From: JBICHM01 sp043101835
GTDB taxonomy: Bacteria; Planctomycetota; Phycisphaerae; Phycisphaerales; UBA1924
Length of the DNA stretch: 28,719 nucleotides
Reading direction: 5' to 3'
Assembly: GCA_043101835.1 (NCBI GenBank)
Contig: JBICHM010000292.1
Location: forward strand, 1 to 28,719
Part shown: one piece after another, positions 14,834 to 22,924 of the stretch
How the letters are laid out: the number at the start of each line of letters is the position of its first letter
How positions within the stretch are numbered: the stretch's first letter is position 1
Position numbers and translations under genes: made by a program
The notes under the pieces: generated by a model
What the model was told of the DNA's origin: nothing
What the model saw: the letters and a program-made list of their open reading frames with translations, nothing else
Database searches by the model: none

Positions 14834-16963
14834 ATGCCGCTGCCCCCGCGAGTCCCGCTGCCCCGGCGAGTCGGGCTCGCCGCCCTCATCCTCGCGCTCG
14901 CGTGGGTGGCGATTCCCGCCTGCGCCGCCCGGCACGACGACGCCCAGGGCCTCGACCAGCTCCGGCGCGACACTCGGCGCCTGCTCGGCGAGGCGCGTGA
15001 TCGCGTCTACCCGGCGCTTGTCCACATCAGCGTGGTCACCGTGCACTACTGGGACGGCAAGGAGATCAAGGGACGCTCCACCGGCTCGGGAACGATCATC
15101 TCGCCCGACGGCTACGTGCTGACCAATCAGCATGTGACCGATGGCGGCGAGTCCTTTATCTGCACGCTGGCGGACCGGCGCGAGGTGCCGGCGACGCTCG
15201 TCGGCGAGGACGCCCTCACCGATCTGGCCGTCCTCCGGCTCGATATGGACGTTGTCGGCGACGCCGCGCTGCCCGTTGCTGAGTTCGGTGACTCGGGCGG
15301 GCTCGCCGTCGGCGACTACGTGCTCGCGATGGGCTCGCCCTTCAGCCTGTCGCGCTCGGTGACGCTGGGCATTGTCTCCAACACCAGCCGCGTCTTCGGC
15401 GGCGGCGTTGGGGCCAGCGAGATCGAGGAGATCGAACTCGAGAGCGGCCAGCGCACCGGCATCTTCACCACCTGGATCCAGCACGACGCCCTCATCCACC
15501 CCGGCAACAGCGGTGGTCCGCTCGTGAACCTGCGGGGTGAGATCGTCGGCGTGAACGAACTCGGCGGAAGCGCAATGGGCTTTGCGATCCCGAGCAATCT
15601 TTCCCGCCAGGTGTCGGCGAGCCTGATCGAACACGGGCGCGTGCCGCGCTCGTGGATCGGCCTGAGCATCCGTCCCATCCGCGGCTCAGGGCGCACCGAC
15701 GGCGCCCTCGTCAGCAGCGTCATCGAGGACAGCCCTTCGGGGCGCGCGGGCCTCCAGCCGGGCGACATCGTGCTTGGGATCGACGGCGACCCCATCACCG
15801 TCCGATTCGTTGAGGAGATCCCTCCCTTTCTCAAGCGCATCGCCGAGGCGCCGATCGGCTCGACGCTGGCGATGGCGATCGAACGCGACGGCGAGCGCAT
15901 CGACATCCCCATCACCACGGAGCCGATGCAGGAGGACCTTGGCGAAGAGCGCGCGCTCCGCGCCTGGGGCCTGACGGTCGGCGAGATCACGCCCCGCATG
16001 GCGATGCGCCGACGCCTGACGAGCACCGACGGCGTCCTCATCACCAGCGTGCGATCCGGCGGGCCCGCCGATCAAGCCGAGCCCGCGCTCGCGCCCGGCG
16101 ATGTCATACTCGGCATCGAGGGGCGGCGCGCGGCCAACCTCGGTGAACTCGTCGATCACTATCGCGAGATCATCGACGCCGGCGATGCGCCGGAGCGGTT
16201 CCTCCTCGAGTTCGATCGCGACGGCCAGAACCACTACACGCTGGTGCGCCCCGACGACGGCAGCAGCGTCGATCCGCCGCGCGAACTGCCCAAGGCGTGG
16301 CTCGGCGTCGCGACGCAGCCGGTCGTCAGCCGCCTGGCCGAGCGCCTCGGCCTGCCCGAGCAGGGGGGCTACCGCATCACGCGCATCTACCCGGGCACGA
16401 CCGCGGCGGACACCGACCTGCGCATCGGCGACCTGATCGTCTCGATCGACGACACCGCCCTGCGCCCGCGAAGCCAGGAGGACTCCGGCCTGCTGGCGCG
16501 CGCCGTGCGACGGCGTGATATCGGCGACGCATCGGTGCTCACCGTGCTGCGCGACGGCGCGCCGGTCGAGTTCGAGGTGGCCCTCGAGGGCGCCCCGATG
16601 CCCCCCTCGGAGGCCAAACGCGAGCAGAACCGCGACTTCGAGCTCAGCGTGCGCGATTTGACCTTCTACGACCGCGACCAGAACCGCTGGCGCACCGAGC
16701 AGACCGGCGTCATCGTCGAGCGCGTCGACACCGGCGGCTGGGCCGACGCCGGCGGGCTCCGCCCCGGCGAGTTGATCCTCGAGATCGACGGCGACGCTGT
16801 CGCGGATGTCGACGACTTCCGGCGCATCATGGACGCCATCGCCGACACGAAGCCGGCGCGCGTGGAGGTCGTCACGCTCCGCGGCGCATCGACGCGCGTG
16901 CTGTATATCGAACCCGAGTGGGGGCCCGACGCCCCGATCGACGACAACGACCCGCAGTCCTGA
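14834..16963 (+). CDS. HtrA/Deg-like serine protease with four PDZ-type domains
   Basis: The 709-residue product is an exported trypsin-fold protease, expected to degrade misfolded envelope proteins. A signal sequence (LAALILALAWVAIPACAA) ends in AIPAC, so it may be a lipoprotein or cleaved at ACAA. The catalytic triad is intact: His100 (LTNQHVTDG), Asp130 (LTDLAVLRL) and Ser226 (HPGNSGGPL). Four PDZ-like modules follow at about 273-362, 376-472, 487-585 and 600-692, each with a [GP]GDxIxxIDG-like stretch (LQPGDIVLGIDG, LAPGDVILGIEG, LRIGDLIVSIDD, LRPGELILEIDG). Standard DegP has two. The start at 14834 has AAAGGA six bases upstream. A degenerate relative follows after 17 bp, so the two are almost certainly co-transcribed. 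Confidence 0.93.
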   Translation: MPLPPRVPLPRRVGLAALILALAWVAIPACAARHDDAQGLDQLRRDTRRLLGEARDRVYPALVHISVVTVHYWDGKEIKGRSTGSGTIISPDGYVLTNQHVTDGGESFICTLADRREVPATLVGEDALTDLAVLRLDMDVVGDAALPVAEFGDSGGLAVGDYVLAMGSPFSLSRSVTLGIVSNTSRVFGGGVGASEIEEIELESGQRTGIFTTWIQHDALIHPGNSGGPLVNLRGEIVGVNELGGSAMGFAIPSNLSRQVSASLIEHGRVPRSWIGLSIRPIRGSGRTDGALVSSVIEDSPSGRAGLQPGDIVLGIDGDPITVRFVEEIPPFLKRIAEAPIGSTLAMAIERDGERIDIPITTEPMQEDLGEERALRAWGLTVGEITPRMAMRRRLTSTDGVLITSVRSGGPADQAEPALAPGDVILGIEGRRAANLGELVDHYREIIDAGDAPERFLLEFDRDGQNHYTLVRPDDGSSVDPPRELPKAWLGVATQPVVSRLAERLGLPEQGGYRITRIYPGTTAADTDLRIGDLIVSIDDTALRPRSQEDSGLLARAVRRRDIGDASVLTVLRDGAPVEFEVALEGAPMPPSEAKREQNRDFELSVRDLTFYDRDQNRWRTEQTGVIVERVDTGGWADAGGLRPGELILEIDGDAVADVDDFRRIMDAIADTKPARVEVVTLRGASTRVLYIEPEWGPDAPIDDNDPQS

Positions 16964-16980
16964 CGGAAGGAGCCTCCGCA

Positions 16981-17774
16981 TGATCCGCTCGCGCATCGGC
17001 CTCGTCGCCATGGCGATGGTGTTGTTCCCCTTCGCCTCCGGCGCGTCCGCGGCGAGCCCTGAGGCCTACGCCGCCGCGCTCGCCGACCGATCGCCCGCCG
17101 TTGTCACCATCAAGTTCACCCTGCGCGTCAGCGGCGGGCAGTTCGGTGAGGACGAGCAGGAGGGCGAGACCACCGGATTCCTGATCTCCAGCGACGGCCT
17201 CGTGCTCTGCTCGAGCACGCAGATCGGCGGCTTCGCGAACCTCTACCGCGCGATGGGCATGCCGGTGGACTTCACCATCACCCCTGACAAGGTGCGGGTG
17301 CTCATCGGTAATGATGTCGAGGGCGTCGAGGCCACCGTCATTGCGCGGGACAGCGAACTCGACCTCGCGTGGGTGAAGATCACCGAGCCGCGCGAAGAGG
17401 CCTATCCGCACATCGATGTCGCCCAGACGGCCACCGCCTCGCCGGGGGACGAGATCCTTGCGATTGCGCGCCTGCCGGAGTTCTACGGCAGGTCACACGT
17501 GATCATCGGCGGACGCATCGCCGGCGAAACCACCAAGCCCCGCCGCTACATGGTTCCCTCGCAGGAACTCGGCGCCGAGGCGGGCCTGCCCGTGCTGACC
17601 GGCGACGACGCGGCGTTCCTCGGCATGCTCGTGCTCGTCACGCCCGAGGCCGAAGACCTCGGCGCCGACGCCGGCATGGAGCGCGTGCAGGAAATGATCG
17701 GCGTCTTCGTGCTTCCCGCCGCGGAAGTGGCGAAGGCGACGGCGCGGGCGCGCGAGACGGCGGGAGTCGAGTAG
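16981..17774 (+). CDS. Exported trypsin-fold pseudoprotease
   Basis: The 264-residue product has a signal peptide (ending ASGASA) and aligns by eye with the protease domain encoded just upstream: VVTIKFTLRV, GETTGFLISSDGLVLCSS, DSELDLAWVKI, ASPGDEILAI. The His of the triad is replaced (LCSSTQIGG in place of LTNQHVTDG). Asp128 is kept. The GNSGGP loop is lost (AEAGLPVLTGDD). It should therefore be inactive as a serine protease, and there is no PDZ domain. GGAAGGAG lies just before the ATG at 16981. Because it is adjacent to the active enzyme, a role as a regulatory or substrate-binding partner is a reasonable inference, but none is shown. Confidence 0.8.
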
Positions 17775-17851
17775 GCTGTCCGACCTCCGGCGCGCCCGAT
17801 CGCGACGCGCCGGCGCCAGCGAGCGACCCCAGCGAGGAGCGTCCGACGCCC

Positions 17852-19207
17852 ATGTCCACCAACTCGATGGTCAGCAAGCGCAACCTGCTCACCCTCCTGA
17901 TCTTCGCCGCGCTGGTGCTCGGCGTCGTGATCGGGCACTTCTTCCTCTATGAAGCGGCGCCCACCGACGCGGACAAGGCCACCGTCCAGGCGTGGAAGAC
18001 CGCCGGGCAGATCGTCTTCCTTCGGCCGCTCCAACTGCTCATCGTTCCCCTGATCTTCACGAGCGTGCTCACGGGCATCACCTCGATCGGCGATCCGAAG
18101 AAGCTCGGCCTCCTCGGCGGCGCGACGATCTTCTACTACAGCATGACGATGGTGGCCGCCGTCGGGCTCGGCGTCCTGATGGCGATCGTCGCGAACCCCG
18201 GCGCGGGGCTCGTCGGTCAGGTGGACGTCGCCGCGACGCTCGAGGCCGGCGCCTCCGCGGCGCAGGGCGCGCCCGAGGGCAGCGCCAGCCAGGGCCTCGG
18301 GAGCGCATGGCTGGCCATCCTCTATCAGATGGTGCCGAACAACTTCCTCCAGAGCGCCGTCGAGGTGCAGGCGCTCTCGATCATCACCGCCACGATGCTG
18401 CTCGGTGTCGGTGTGGTCGCCGTCGGGCAGAAGGCCGAGCCCTTCAAGAACGCCATCGACGCCCTGCACGAAGTGCTCATGACGATCGTCATGTGGGTGA
18501 TCTGGCTCATGCCGCTCGGCGTGTTGCTGCTCGTCGCCGCGGCCGTCGGCGAGGTTGGCCTCGAGACGCTGACGAAAGCGCTCGCTCGCTACATCGTGAT
18601 CGTGCTGGGCGGGCTGAGCATCCACATGCTCGTCACGCTCTCGCTCATCCTGTGGCTCGCGACCCGCACCAACCCGTTCCGCTACATGTGGAACATCAAG
18701 ACCGCGCTGCTCACGGCCTTCGGCACGTCGAGCAGCATGGCCACCCTGCCGGTGACGATCGAGACGGCGGCCGAAGCGGGCTGCTCCAAGCGGTCGGCCG
18801 GACTTGTGCTGCCTCTCGGAGCGACGGTGAACATGGACGGCACCGCCCTCTACCAGGGCATCACCGTCATCTTCCTGTTCCAGGCCTTCGGCTACGAACT
18901 GCACATGACCGAGTACGTGGTCGTGGTGCTGACCGCCACACTCGCCGCGGTCGGCGCAGCGGGTGTGCCCGGCGGCAGCCTCGCGACGATCATGATCATC
19001 ATCACCGCTGTGAACACGACGCTCGGGGCACAGGGCGGCGACTTCGAACCGCTGCCCCTCGCGGCGGTCGGCCTGATCCTGCCGGTCGACCGGTTCCTCG
19101 ACATGTGCCGCACGATGGTGAACGTCTGGGGCGATTCGGTCGGGGCGCGCATCATCACGAGGCTCGCGCCCGACACCGAGGAGGCGCGCGAAGCGGCCTT
19201 CGCCTGA
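17852..19207 (+). CDS. Dicarboxylate/amino acid:cation symporter (DAACS family)
   Basis: The 451-residue inner-membrane protein imports glutamate, aspartate or C4-dicarboxylates with Na+ or H+. Family signatures are all present: the hairpin serine-rich AFGTSSSMATLPVT, NMDGTALYQGITVIF in TM7, and AAVGAAGVPGGSLATI followed by VDRFLDMCRTMVNVWGD in HP2/TM8. These are the substrate-binding elements of GltPh/GltP/DctA. I cannot separate a glutamate from a succinate carrier. ATG at 17852 has GAGGAG about 12 bases upstream, a slightly long spacing. It lies 77 bp behind the pseudoprotease gene on the same strand. Its stop is 6 bp from the convergent antiporter gene, with no terminator between. Confidence 0.92.
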   Translation: MSTNSMVSKRNLLTLLIFAALVLGVVIGHFFLYEAAPTDADKATVQAWKTAGQIVFLRPLQLLIVPLIFTSVLTGITSIGDPKKLGLLGGATIFYYSMTMVAAVGLGVLMAIVANPGAGLVGQVDVAATLEAGASAAQGAPEGSASQGLGSAWLAILYQMVPNNFLQSAVEVQALSIITATMLLGVGVVAVGQKAEPFKNAIDALHEVLMTIVMWVIWLMPLGVLLLVAAAVGEVGLETLTKALARYIVIVLGGLSIHMLVTLSLILWLATRTNPFRYMWNIKTALLTAFGTSSSMATLPVTIETAAEAGCSKRSAGLVLPLGATVNMDGTALYQGITVIFLFQAFGYELHMTEYVVVVLTATLAAVGAAGVPGGSLATIMIIITAVNTTLGAQGGDFEPLPLAAVGLILPVDRFLDMCRTMVNVWGDSVGARIITRLAPDTEEAREAAFA

Positions 19208-19213
19208 CCGGAG

Positions 19214-20947
19214 TCACTCGGGCGCCGATTCCGCGCCGGCGTGGCGGCTGCGCAGACGCTCCATGATCTGTCGCTGCATCGCTTCCGCCGCGGCGATCTC
19301 CTCGACCACCACAAAGTCGGCGCCCGCCGCCCGCGCGATCAGCCCACGACCCGCAAAGTTCGTGCGCAGCGCGATGAACAGATCCGGGTTCGTGCGCCGC
19401 GCCGTCGCACAGGCGCGCACCGCCGCTTCCTCGTCGGGAATCGTCACGATCAGTGCGCCAGCCTCGCGCACGCCCGCGGCGTCGAGGATCTCAGGGTTGC
19501 TCGCATCGCCGTAGATTGCCCGGCGTCCGAGGCGCTGCTGGGTGCGCACGGTGTGGGCGTTCATTTCGATCAGCGTCACGCGCACGCCGGCCTGGTCGAG
19601 CTCGTCGCACACCGCGCGACCGACCACACCGAAGCCGCACACGATCGCGGGCTTGAATACGCCGTCGCCGTTCGACGTGTCCTGCTCGCGCTCGTTCATG
19701 GGGCAGTGCATGAGCCACGGCGCGTGCGGCCAGTCGATGGCCCGTCCGCCAAGGCGCCGCCCGAGACCCATGAGGCCCGGCGTCGCGATGAGCGTGAGCA
19801 CGATCACCGCAGAGGTCACATCGCCGGTCGCGCCCTCGATGAGCCCGCGCGTTTCGCTGACGCTCAGGAGGATCAGGCTGAACTCACCCGCCTGGCACAG
19901 GCTGAGCCCGGTCACGACGGCCACGCTCGCCGGCGCGCCGACCGCCCAGGCGCCCGCGCTGATGAACAGCGCCTTGAGCACAAGCGTCGCGCCCGCGCCC
20001 AGCAGGATCACCCACCACCACTCCGCCAGCGCGCCGGGGGGCACGGCCATCCCGACGCTCGTGAAGAAGACGGCGATGAACAGATCACGCGCCGGCCCGA
20101 TCTGTCCCGACAGCTGGTGCTTGAAGTTGGTCCCCGCGAGCACGAACCCCGCAAGGAACGCGCCCAGCTCCGGGCTGAACCCCAGCGCCTGCGTCGCCGC
20201 GGCTGCGCCGAGGGCCGCCGCCACACTCAGGCCGGTCATGACCTCGTCGCTGCGCGAACGCGCCGCCTCCTCGAGCAGCCTCGGCAGCACCCACTTCCCG
20301 ACGATCACGACAAGCGCGACCCCGAGCACACGCACGAGCAGCCCGGTGGCCGGGTGCAGCCCCTCCAGCCAGCCGCCCGCCTCGCCAGACTCGGCGGGCG
20401 CCAGGATGCCGACGAGCGCGAGCATCGGGATCACCAGCAGGTCCTGCACGATGAGCGTCGTCATCGTCAGCCGGCCTGACACCGTGTGCAGTTCGCGCCG
20501 CGCCGCGAGGATGCGCAGCACCACCGCCGTCGACGAGAGGCTCATCGCCATCGCGACCGCGAGCGCCGCCTTGAAGTCGAGCCCGAATGCCAGCGCGACC
20601 GGGAAGCCTCCCGCGACGCTGATGAGCGTCGTCGCCGTGCCCGCGGCGAGCAACCACCCGGCGCCCCGTCCGATCGAGCGCAGGTCCAGGTGCAGCCCGA
20701 TTCCGAACATCAGGAGCACGATCGCAAGCCGGCTGATCGAATCGAGGCTGTCGGGGCTCGAGATCCACCCCAGCGCGCTCGGGCCGATGATCACCCCAGT
20801 GACCAGATAGGCCGGGATCGGCTCCAGGCGCAGGCGGCGCAGACCGAGGGCCACCACCGACGCGACCGCGAGAACCACCAGCAGATCCACGACCAGGGGC
20901 GGCGCGGCGGCGCCGGCGGCGAGCGTGGGCGCGAGCGACGTCAGCAT
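19214..20947 (-). CDS. CPA2-family K+/Na+:H+ antiporter with RCK (TrkA-N) domain
   Basis: The 577-residue product has an N-terminal Kef-type exchanger domain of about 12 membrane segments (LEPIPAYLVTGVIIGPSALG, LMFGIGLHLDLRSIGR, MAMSLSSTAVVLRILA). It is followed at about 415-540 by a cytoplasmic nucleotide-binding RCK domain (AIVCGFGVVGRAVCDELDQAG, GDASNPEILDAAGV, LRTNFAGRGLIARAAGADFVV). Such proteins exchange K+ or Na+ for H+ under control of NAD(H) or glutathione adducts; which applies here is unknown. The ATG at 20947 lies 40 bp after the aspS stop on the same strand, so it may be expressed from the aspS promoter. It is convergent with the symporter gene. Confidence 0.9.
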   Translation of the reverse strand: MLTSLAPTLAAGAAAPPLVVDLLVVLAVASVVALGLRRLRLEPIPAYLVTGVIIGPSALGWISSPDSLDSISRLAIVLLMFGIGLHLDLRSIGRGAGWLLAAGTATTLISVAGGFPVALAFGLDFKAALAVAMAMSLSSTAVVLRILAARRELHTVSGRLTMTTLIVQDLLVIPMLALVGILAPAESGEAGGWLEGLHPATGLLVRVLGVALVVIVGKWVLPRLLEEAARSRSDEVMTGLSVAAALGAAAATQALGFSPELGAFLAGFVLAGTNFKHQLSGQIGPARDLFIAVFFTSVGMAVPPGALAEWWWVILLGAGATLVLKALFISAGAWAVGAPASVAVVTGLSLCQAGEFSLILLSVSETRGLIEGATGDVTSAVIVLTLIATPGLMGLGRRLGGRAIDWPHAPWLMHCPMNEREQDTSNGDGVFKPAIVCGFGVVGRAVCDELDQAGVRVTLIEMNAHTVRTQQRLGRRAIYGDASNPEILDAAGVREAGALIVTIPDEEAAVRACATARRTNPDLFIALRTNFAGRGLIARAAGADFVVVEEIAAAEAMQRQIMERLRSRHAGAESAPE

Positions 20948-20987
20948 CGGGCGCGTTCTCCGGCGTCAGGGCTCGGGGCGATGAGAA

Positions 20988-22787
20988 TCAGGCCTTCTCG
21001 CCCGTCCACGTCGAGGCGATATGGAGTTCCTTCAACTGCTTCTCATCCACCCCGCTGGGGGCGCCGCTCATCATGTCGGCGCCCGTCTGCGTCTTCGGGA
21101 AGGCGATGACATCGCGGATGTTGTCGGTGTCGCAGATGTGCATCACCGTGCGATCGAGGCCGACCGCGATGCCGCCGTGCGGCGGGGCGCCGTGGCGCAG
21201 CGCGTCGAGCAGGAACCCGAACTTCACCCGCGCCTGCTCCTCGCTCAGGCCGAGCAGCTCGAAGACCTTCGACTGCACATCCTGCCGGTGGATGCGCACG
21301 CTGCCCCCGGCAACCTCGCTGCCGTTGAGCACGAGGTCGTAGGCGAGGCTCAGCACCGTCCCCGGGTCGGTCGAGAGCGCATCGATCTGGTCAAGGCGGG
21401 GCGAGGTGAAGGGGTGGTGCATCGAGTCCCACCGGTTCTCCTCCTCGTTCCAATCGACGAGCGGGAAGTCAACGACCCACAGGAAGTTCCACGCCTCGCC
21501 GTGCTTGGGCACGAGTCCGAGATCGCGCGCCAGCCGGATGCGCAGCTCGCCGAGGCTGCGCAGCGCGACTTTCCGGGGGCCGACGCCGAAGAGCACAAGG
21601 TCCCCATCCTCGCAGCCGAGCAGGGTCGCGAGGTCGCCTGCGATCGGCTCGAGGAATCGTCCGACGCCCGTCGTGAAGGCGCCGCCCTCGAACTTCGCCG
21701 CCGGGAGCCCGCCCGCCCCGAACTGCTTGACGAACTCCGTGTGTCCATCAAGGACCTTGCGTGTCACCGACGAAGCGCCGCCCGGCACGCGGATCGCCTT
21801 CACGACGCCGCCCGCATCGATGGCGCCGGTGAAGACCTTGAACTCTGTCTTCGACGCCAGCTCGGTCAGGTCCTGCAGCTCCAGCCCGTATCGCGTGTCG
21901 GGCCGGTCGATGCCGTAGCGCTCCATCGCCTCCGCGTAGGTCATCCGCGGGATGTCGCCGATCTCCACACCCAGCGTGTCGCGCCAGATGTCGCGGAAGA
22001 GCGTGCTGATCGTCTCGACGACGTCATCGACCGTGACGAACGACATCTCGACGTCGAGCTGCGTGAACTCCGCCTGTCGGTCGGCGCGCGGGTCCTCATC
22101 GCGGAAGCATCGCGCGATCTGAAAGTACTTCTCGCACCCGGCGACCATGAGAATCTGCTTGAAGATCTGCGGGCTCTGCGGGAGCGCGTAGAACTCGCCC
22201 GGCTGCAGGCGGCTGGGCACGAGGAAGTCGCGCGCGCCCTCCGGCGTGCTCTTGCAGAGAATCGGCGTCTCGATCTCGAGGAATCCCTGCGCGTCAAGGC
22301 TGCGTCGCATCGCCTGGGCGACGCGATGACGCGTGCGCATGATCCGCTGCATCTTCGGACGGCGCAGGTCGAGGTACCGCCACTTCAGACGAATCTCCTC
22401 GCCCGGCAGACTCTCGGGGTCCGTCGGCTGGAAGGGCAGCCCCTCCGCCTTGCTGAGCACCTCGAGGCTCGTCGCGACGACCTCGACCTCGCCCGTCGCC
22501 AGACGCGGGTTCGGACCGCCGGCGCGCATGCGGACCGTGCCGGTGATCGCCACCACGTCCTCCACGCGCAGCGTGTCGGCCCGGGCGCACAGGTCCTCGC
22601 CGGAGTCCTCGCGATCGAAGACCACCTGCGTCAGCCCCTCGCGATCGCGCAGATCGACGAAGATCAGGCCCTTGCCCTGATTTCGGTAGGAATCCACCCA
22701 GCCCGCCAGGGTGATCGTCTCGCCCGCGTGCTCCGGACGGATGGCTGCGCAGTGATGGGTACGGGTGTAGGCGGCGGCGCCGGCCAT
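20988..22787 (-). CDS. aspS: Aspartyl-tRNA synthetase, bacterial type
   Basis: The 599-residue class II synthetase charges tRNA-Asp. It has the anticodon-binding OB domain (ITLAGWVDSYRNQGKGLIFVD), motif 1 region (FLEIETPIL), motif 2 (FRDEDPRADRQAEFTQLDVE), an inserted GAD domain (about 310-420) typical of bacterial AspRS, and motif 3 (GGIAVGLDRTVM). The loop WVDSYRNQGKGLIF carries one extra residue compared with the usual RRDxGGLIF. This is the region that sets tRNA-Asp versus tRNA-Asn discrimination, so specificity cannot be read off with certainty. The leader contains a promoter-like TATACT and a terminator-like hairpin, listed separately. A CPA2 antiporter gene follows 40 bp downstream. 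Confidence 0.97.
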   Translation of the reverse strand: MAGAAAYTRTHHCAAIRPEHAGETITLAGWVDSYRNQGKGLIFVDLRDREGLTQVVFDREDSGEDLCARADTLRVEDVVAITGTVRMRAGGPNPRLATGEVEVVATSLEVLSKAEGLPFQPTDPESLPGEEIRLKWRYLDLRRPKMQRIMRTRHRVAQAMRRSLDAQGFLEIETPILCKSTPEGARDFLVPSRLQPGEFYALPQSPQIFKQILMVAGCEKYFQIARCFRDEDPRADRQAEFTQLDVEMSFVTVDDVVETISTLFRDIWRDTLGVEIGDIPRMTYAEAMERYGIDRPDTRYGLELQDLTELASKTEFKVFTGAIDAGGVVKAIRVPGGASSVTRKVLDGHTEFVKQFGAGGLPAAKFEGGAFTTGVGRFLEPIAGDLATLLGCEDGDLVLFGVGPRKVALRSLGELRIRLARDLGLVPKHGEAWNFLWVVDFPLVDWNEEENRWDSMHHPFTSPRLDQIDALSTDPGTVLSLAYDLVLNGSEVAGGSVRIHRQDVQSKVFELLGLSEEQARVKFGFLLDALRHGAPPHGGIAVGLDRTVMHICDTDNIRDVIAFPKTQTGADMMSGAPSGVDEKQLKELHIASTWTGEKA

Positions 22788-22815
22788 GGGGCGTCCTTCG
22801 GCTGCTGGAGGTCGG

Positions 22816-22843
22816 AAAAACCGCCGCGCGTCGGGCGCGGCGG
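22816..22843 (-). terminator. Terminator-like hairpin in the aspS leader
   Basis: On the minus strand CCGCCGCGC (22843-22835) and GCGCGGCGG (22829-22821) form a perfect 9-bp stem with a 5-nt loop, followed at once by TTTTT (22820-22816). The aspS ATG is 29 nt further on. No other minus-strand gene lies directly upstream, so the structure must sit in the aspS 5' leader or in an antisense transcript from lpxB. Confidence 0.65.
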
Positions 22844-22854
22844 GGTGGATCGGG

Positions 22855-22860
22855 AGTATA
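22855..22860 (-). promoter_or_regulatory. Candidate aspS promoter (-10 element)
   Basis: TATACT on the minus strand (22860-22855) matches five of six -10 positions. There is no clear -35 at 16-18 bp. The start predicted near 22848 would put the leader hairpin within about six bases of the RNA 5' end. Confidence 0.35.
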
Positions 22861-22911
22861 TCGGCGCGCCCGCATCCGGCTGATCTGTCGGACGGCGACG
22901 CCTCTCGCCGA

Positions 22912-22917
22912 TAGAGT
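22912..22917 (+). promoter_or_regulatory. Candidate -10 element for a leaderless lpxB mRNA
   Basis: TAGAGT (22912-22917) fits the TANNNT motif and is followed by exactly seven bases before the lpxB GTG. No Shine-Dalgarno sequence is visible in the same stretch. This is the arrangement seen for leaderless transcripts in other GC-rich bacteria. Confidence 0.35.
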
Positions 22918-22924
22918 CCCGCTC

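Noticed and set aside
16981..17774. Second gene as a functional HtrA protease
   Set aside because: The positions of the catalytic His and Ser do not carry these residues, so it is described as a pseudoprotease.
17546..18904. 452-codon minus-strand open frame opposite the symporter
   Set aside because: It has a His/Asp/Glu/Arg-rich composition with no motif and lies over a clear DAACS gene.
20988..22787. AspRS as clearly non-discriminating (Asp/Asn)
   Set aside because: The diagnostic loop carries an extra residue and the second diagnostic position cannot be aligned by eye with confidence. The presence of gatCAB or asnS in the genome would be needed.
21021..22883. 620-codon open frame on the plus strand opposite aspS
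   Set aside because: It mirrors aspS codon by codon. Its product is Arg/Leu/Ala/Asp-rich without any motif, as expected for the antisense frame of a GC-rich gene.
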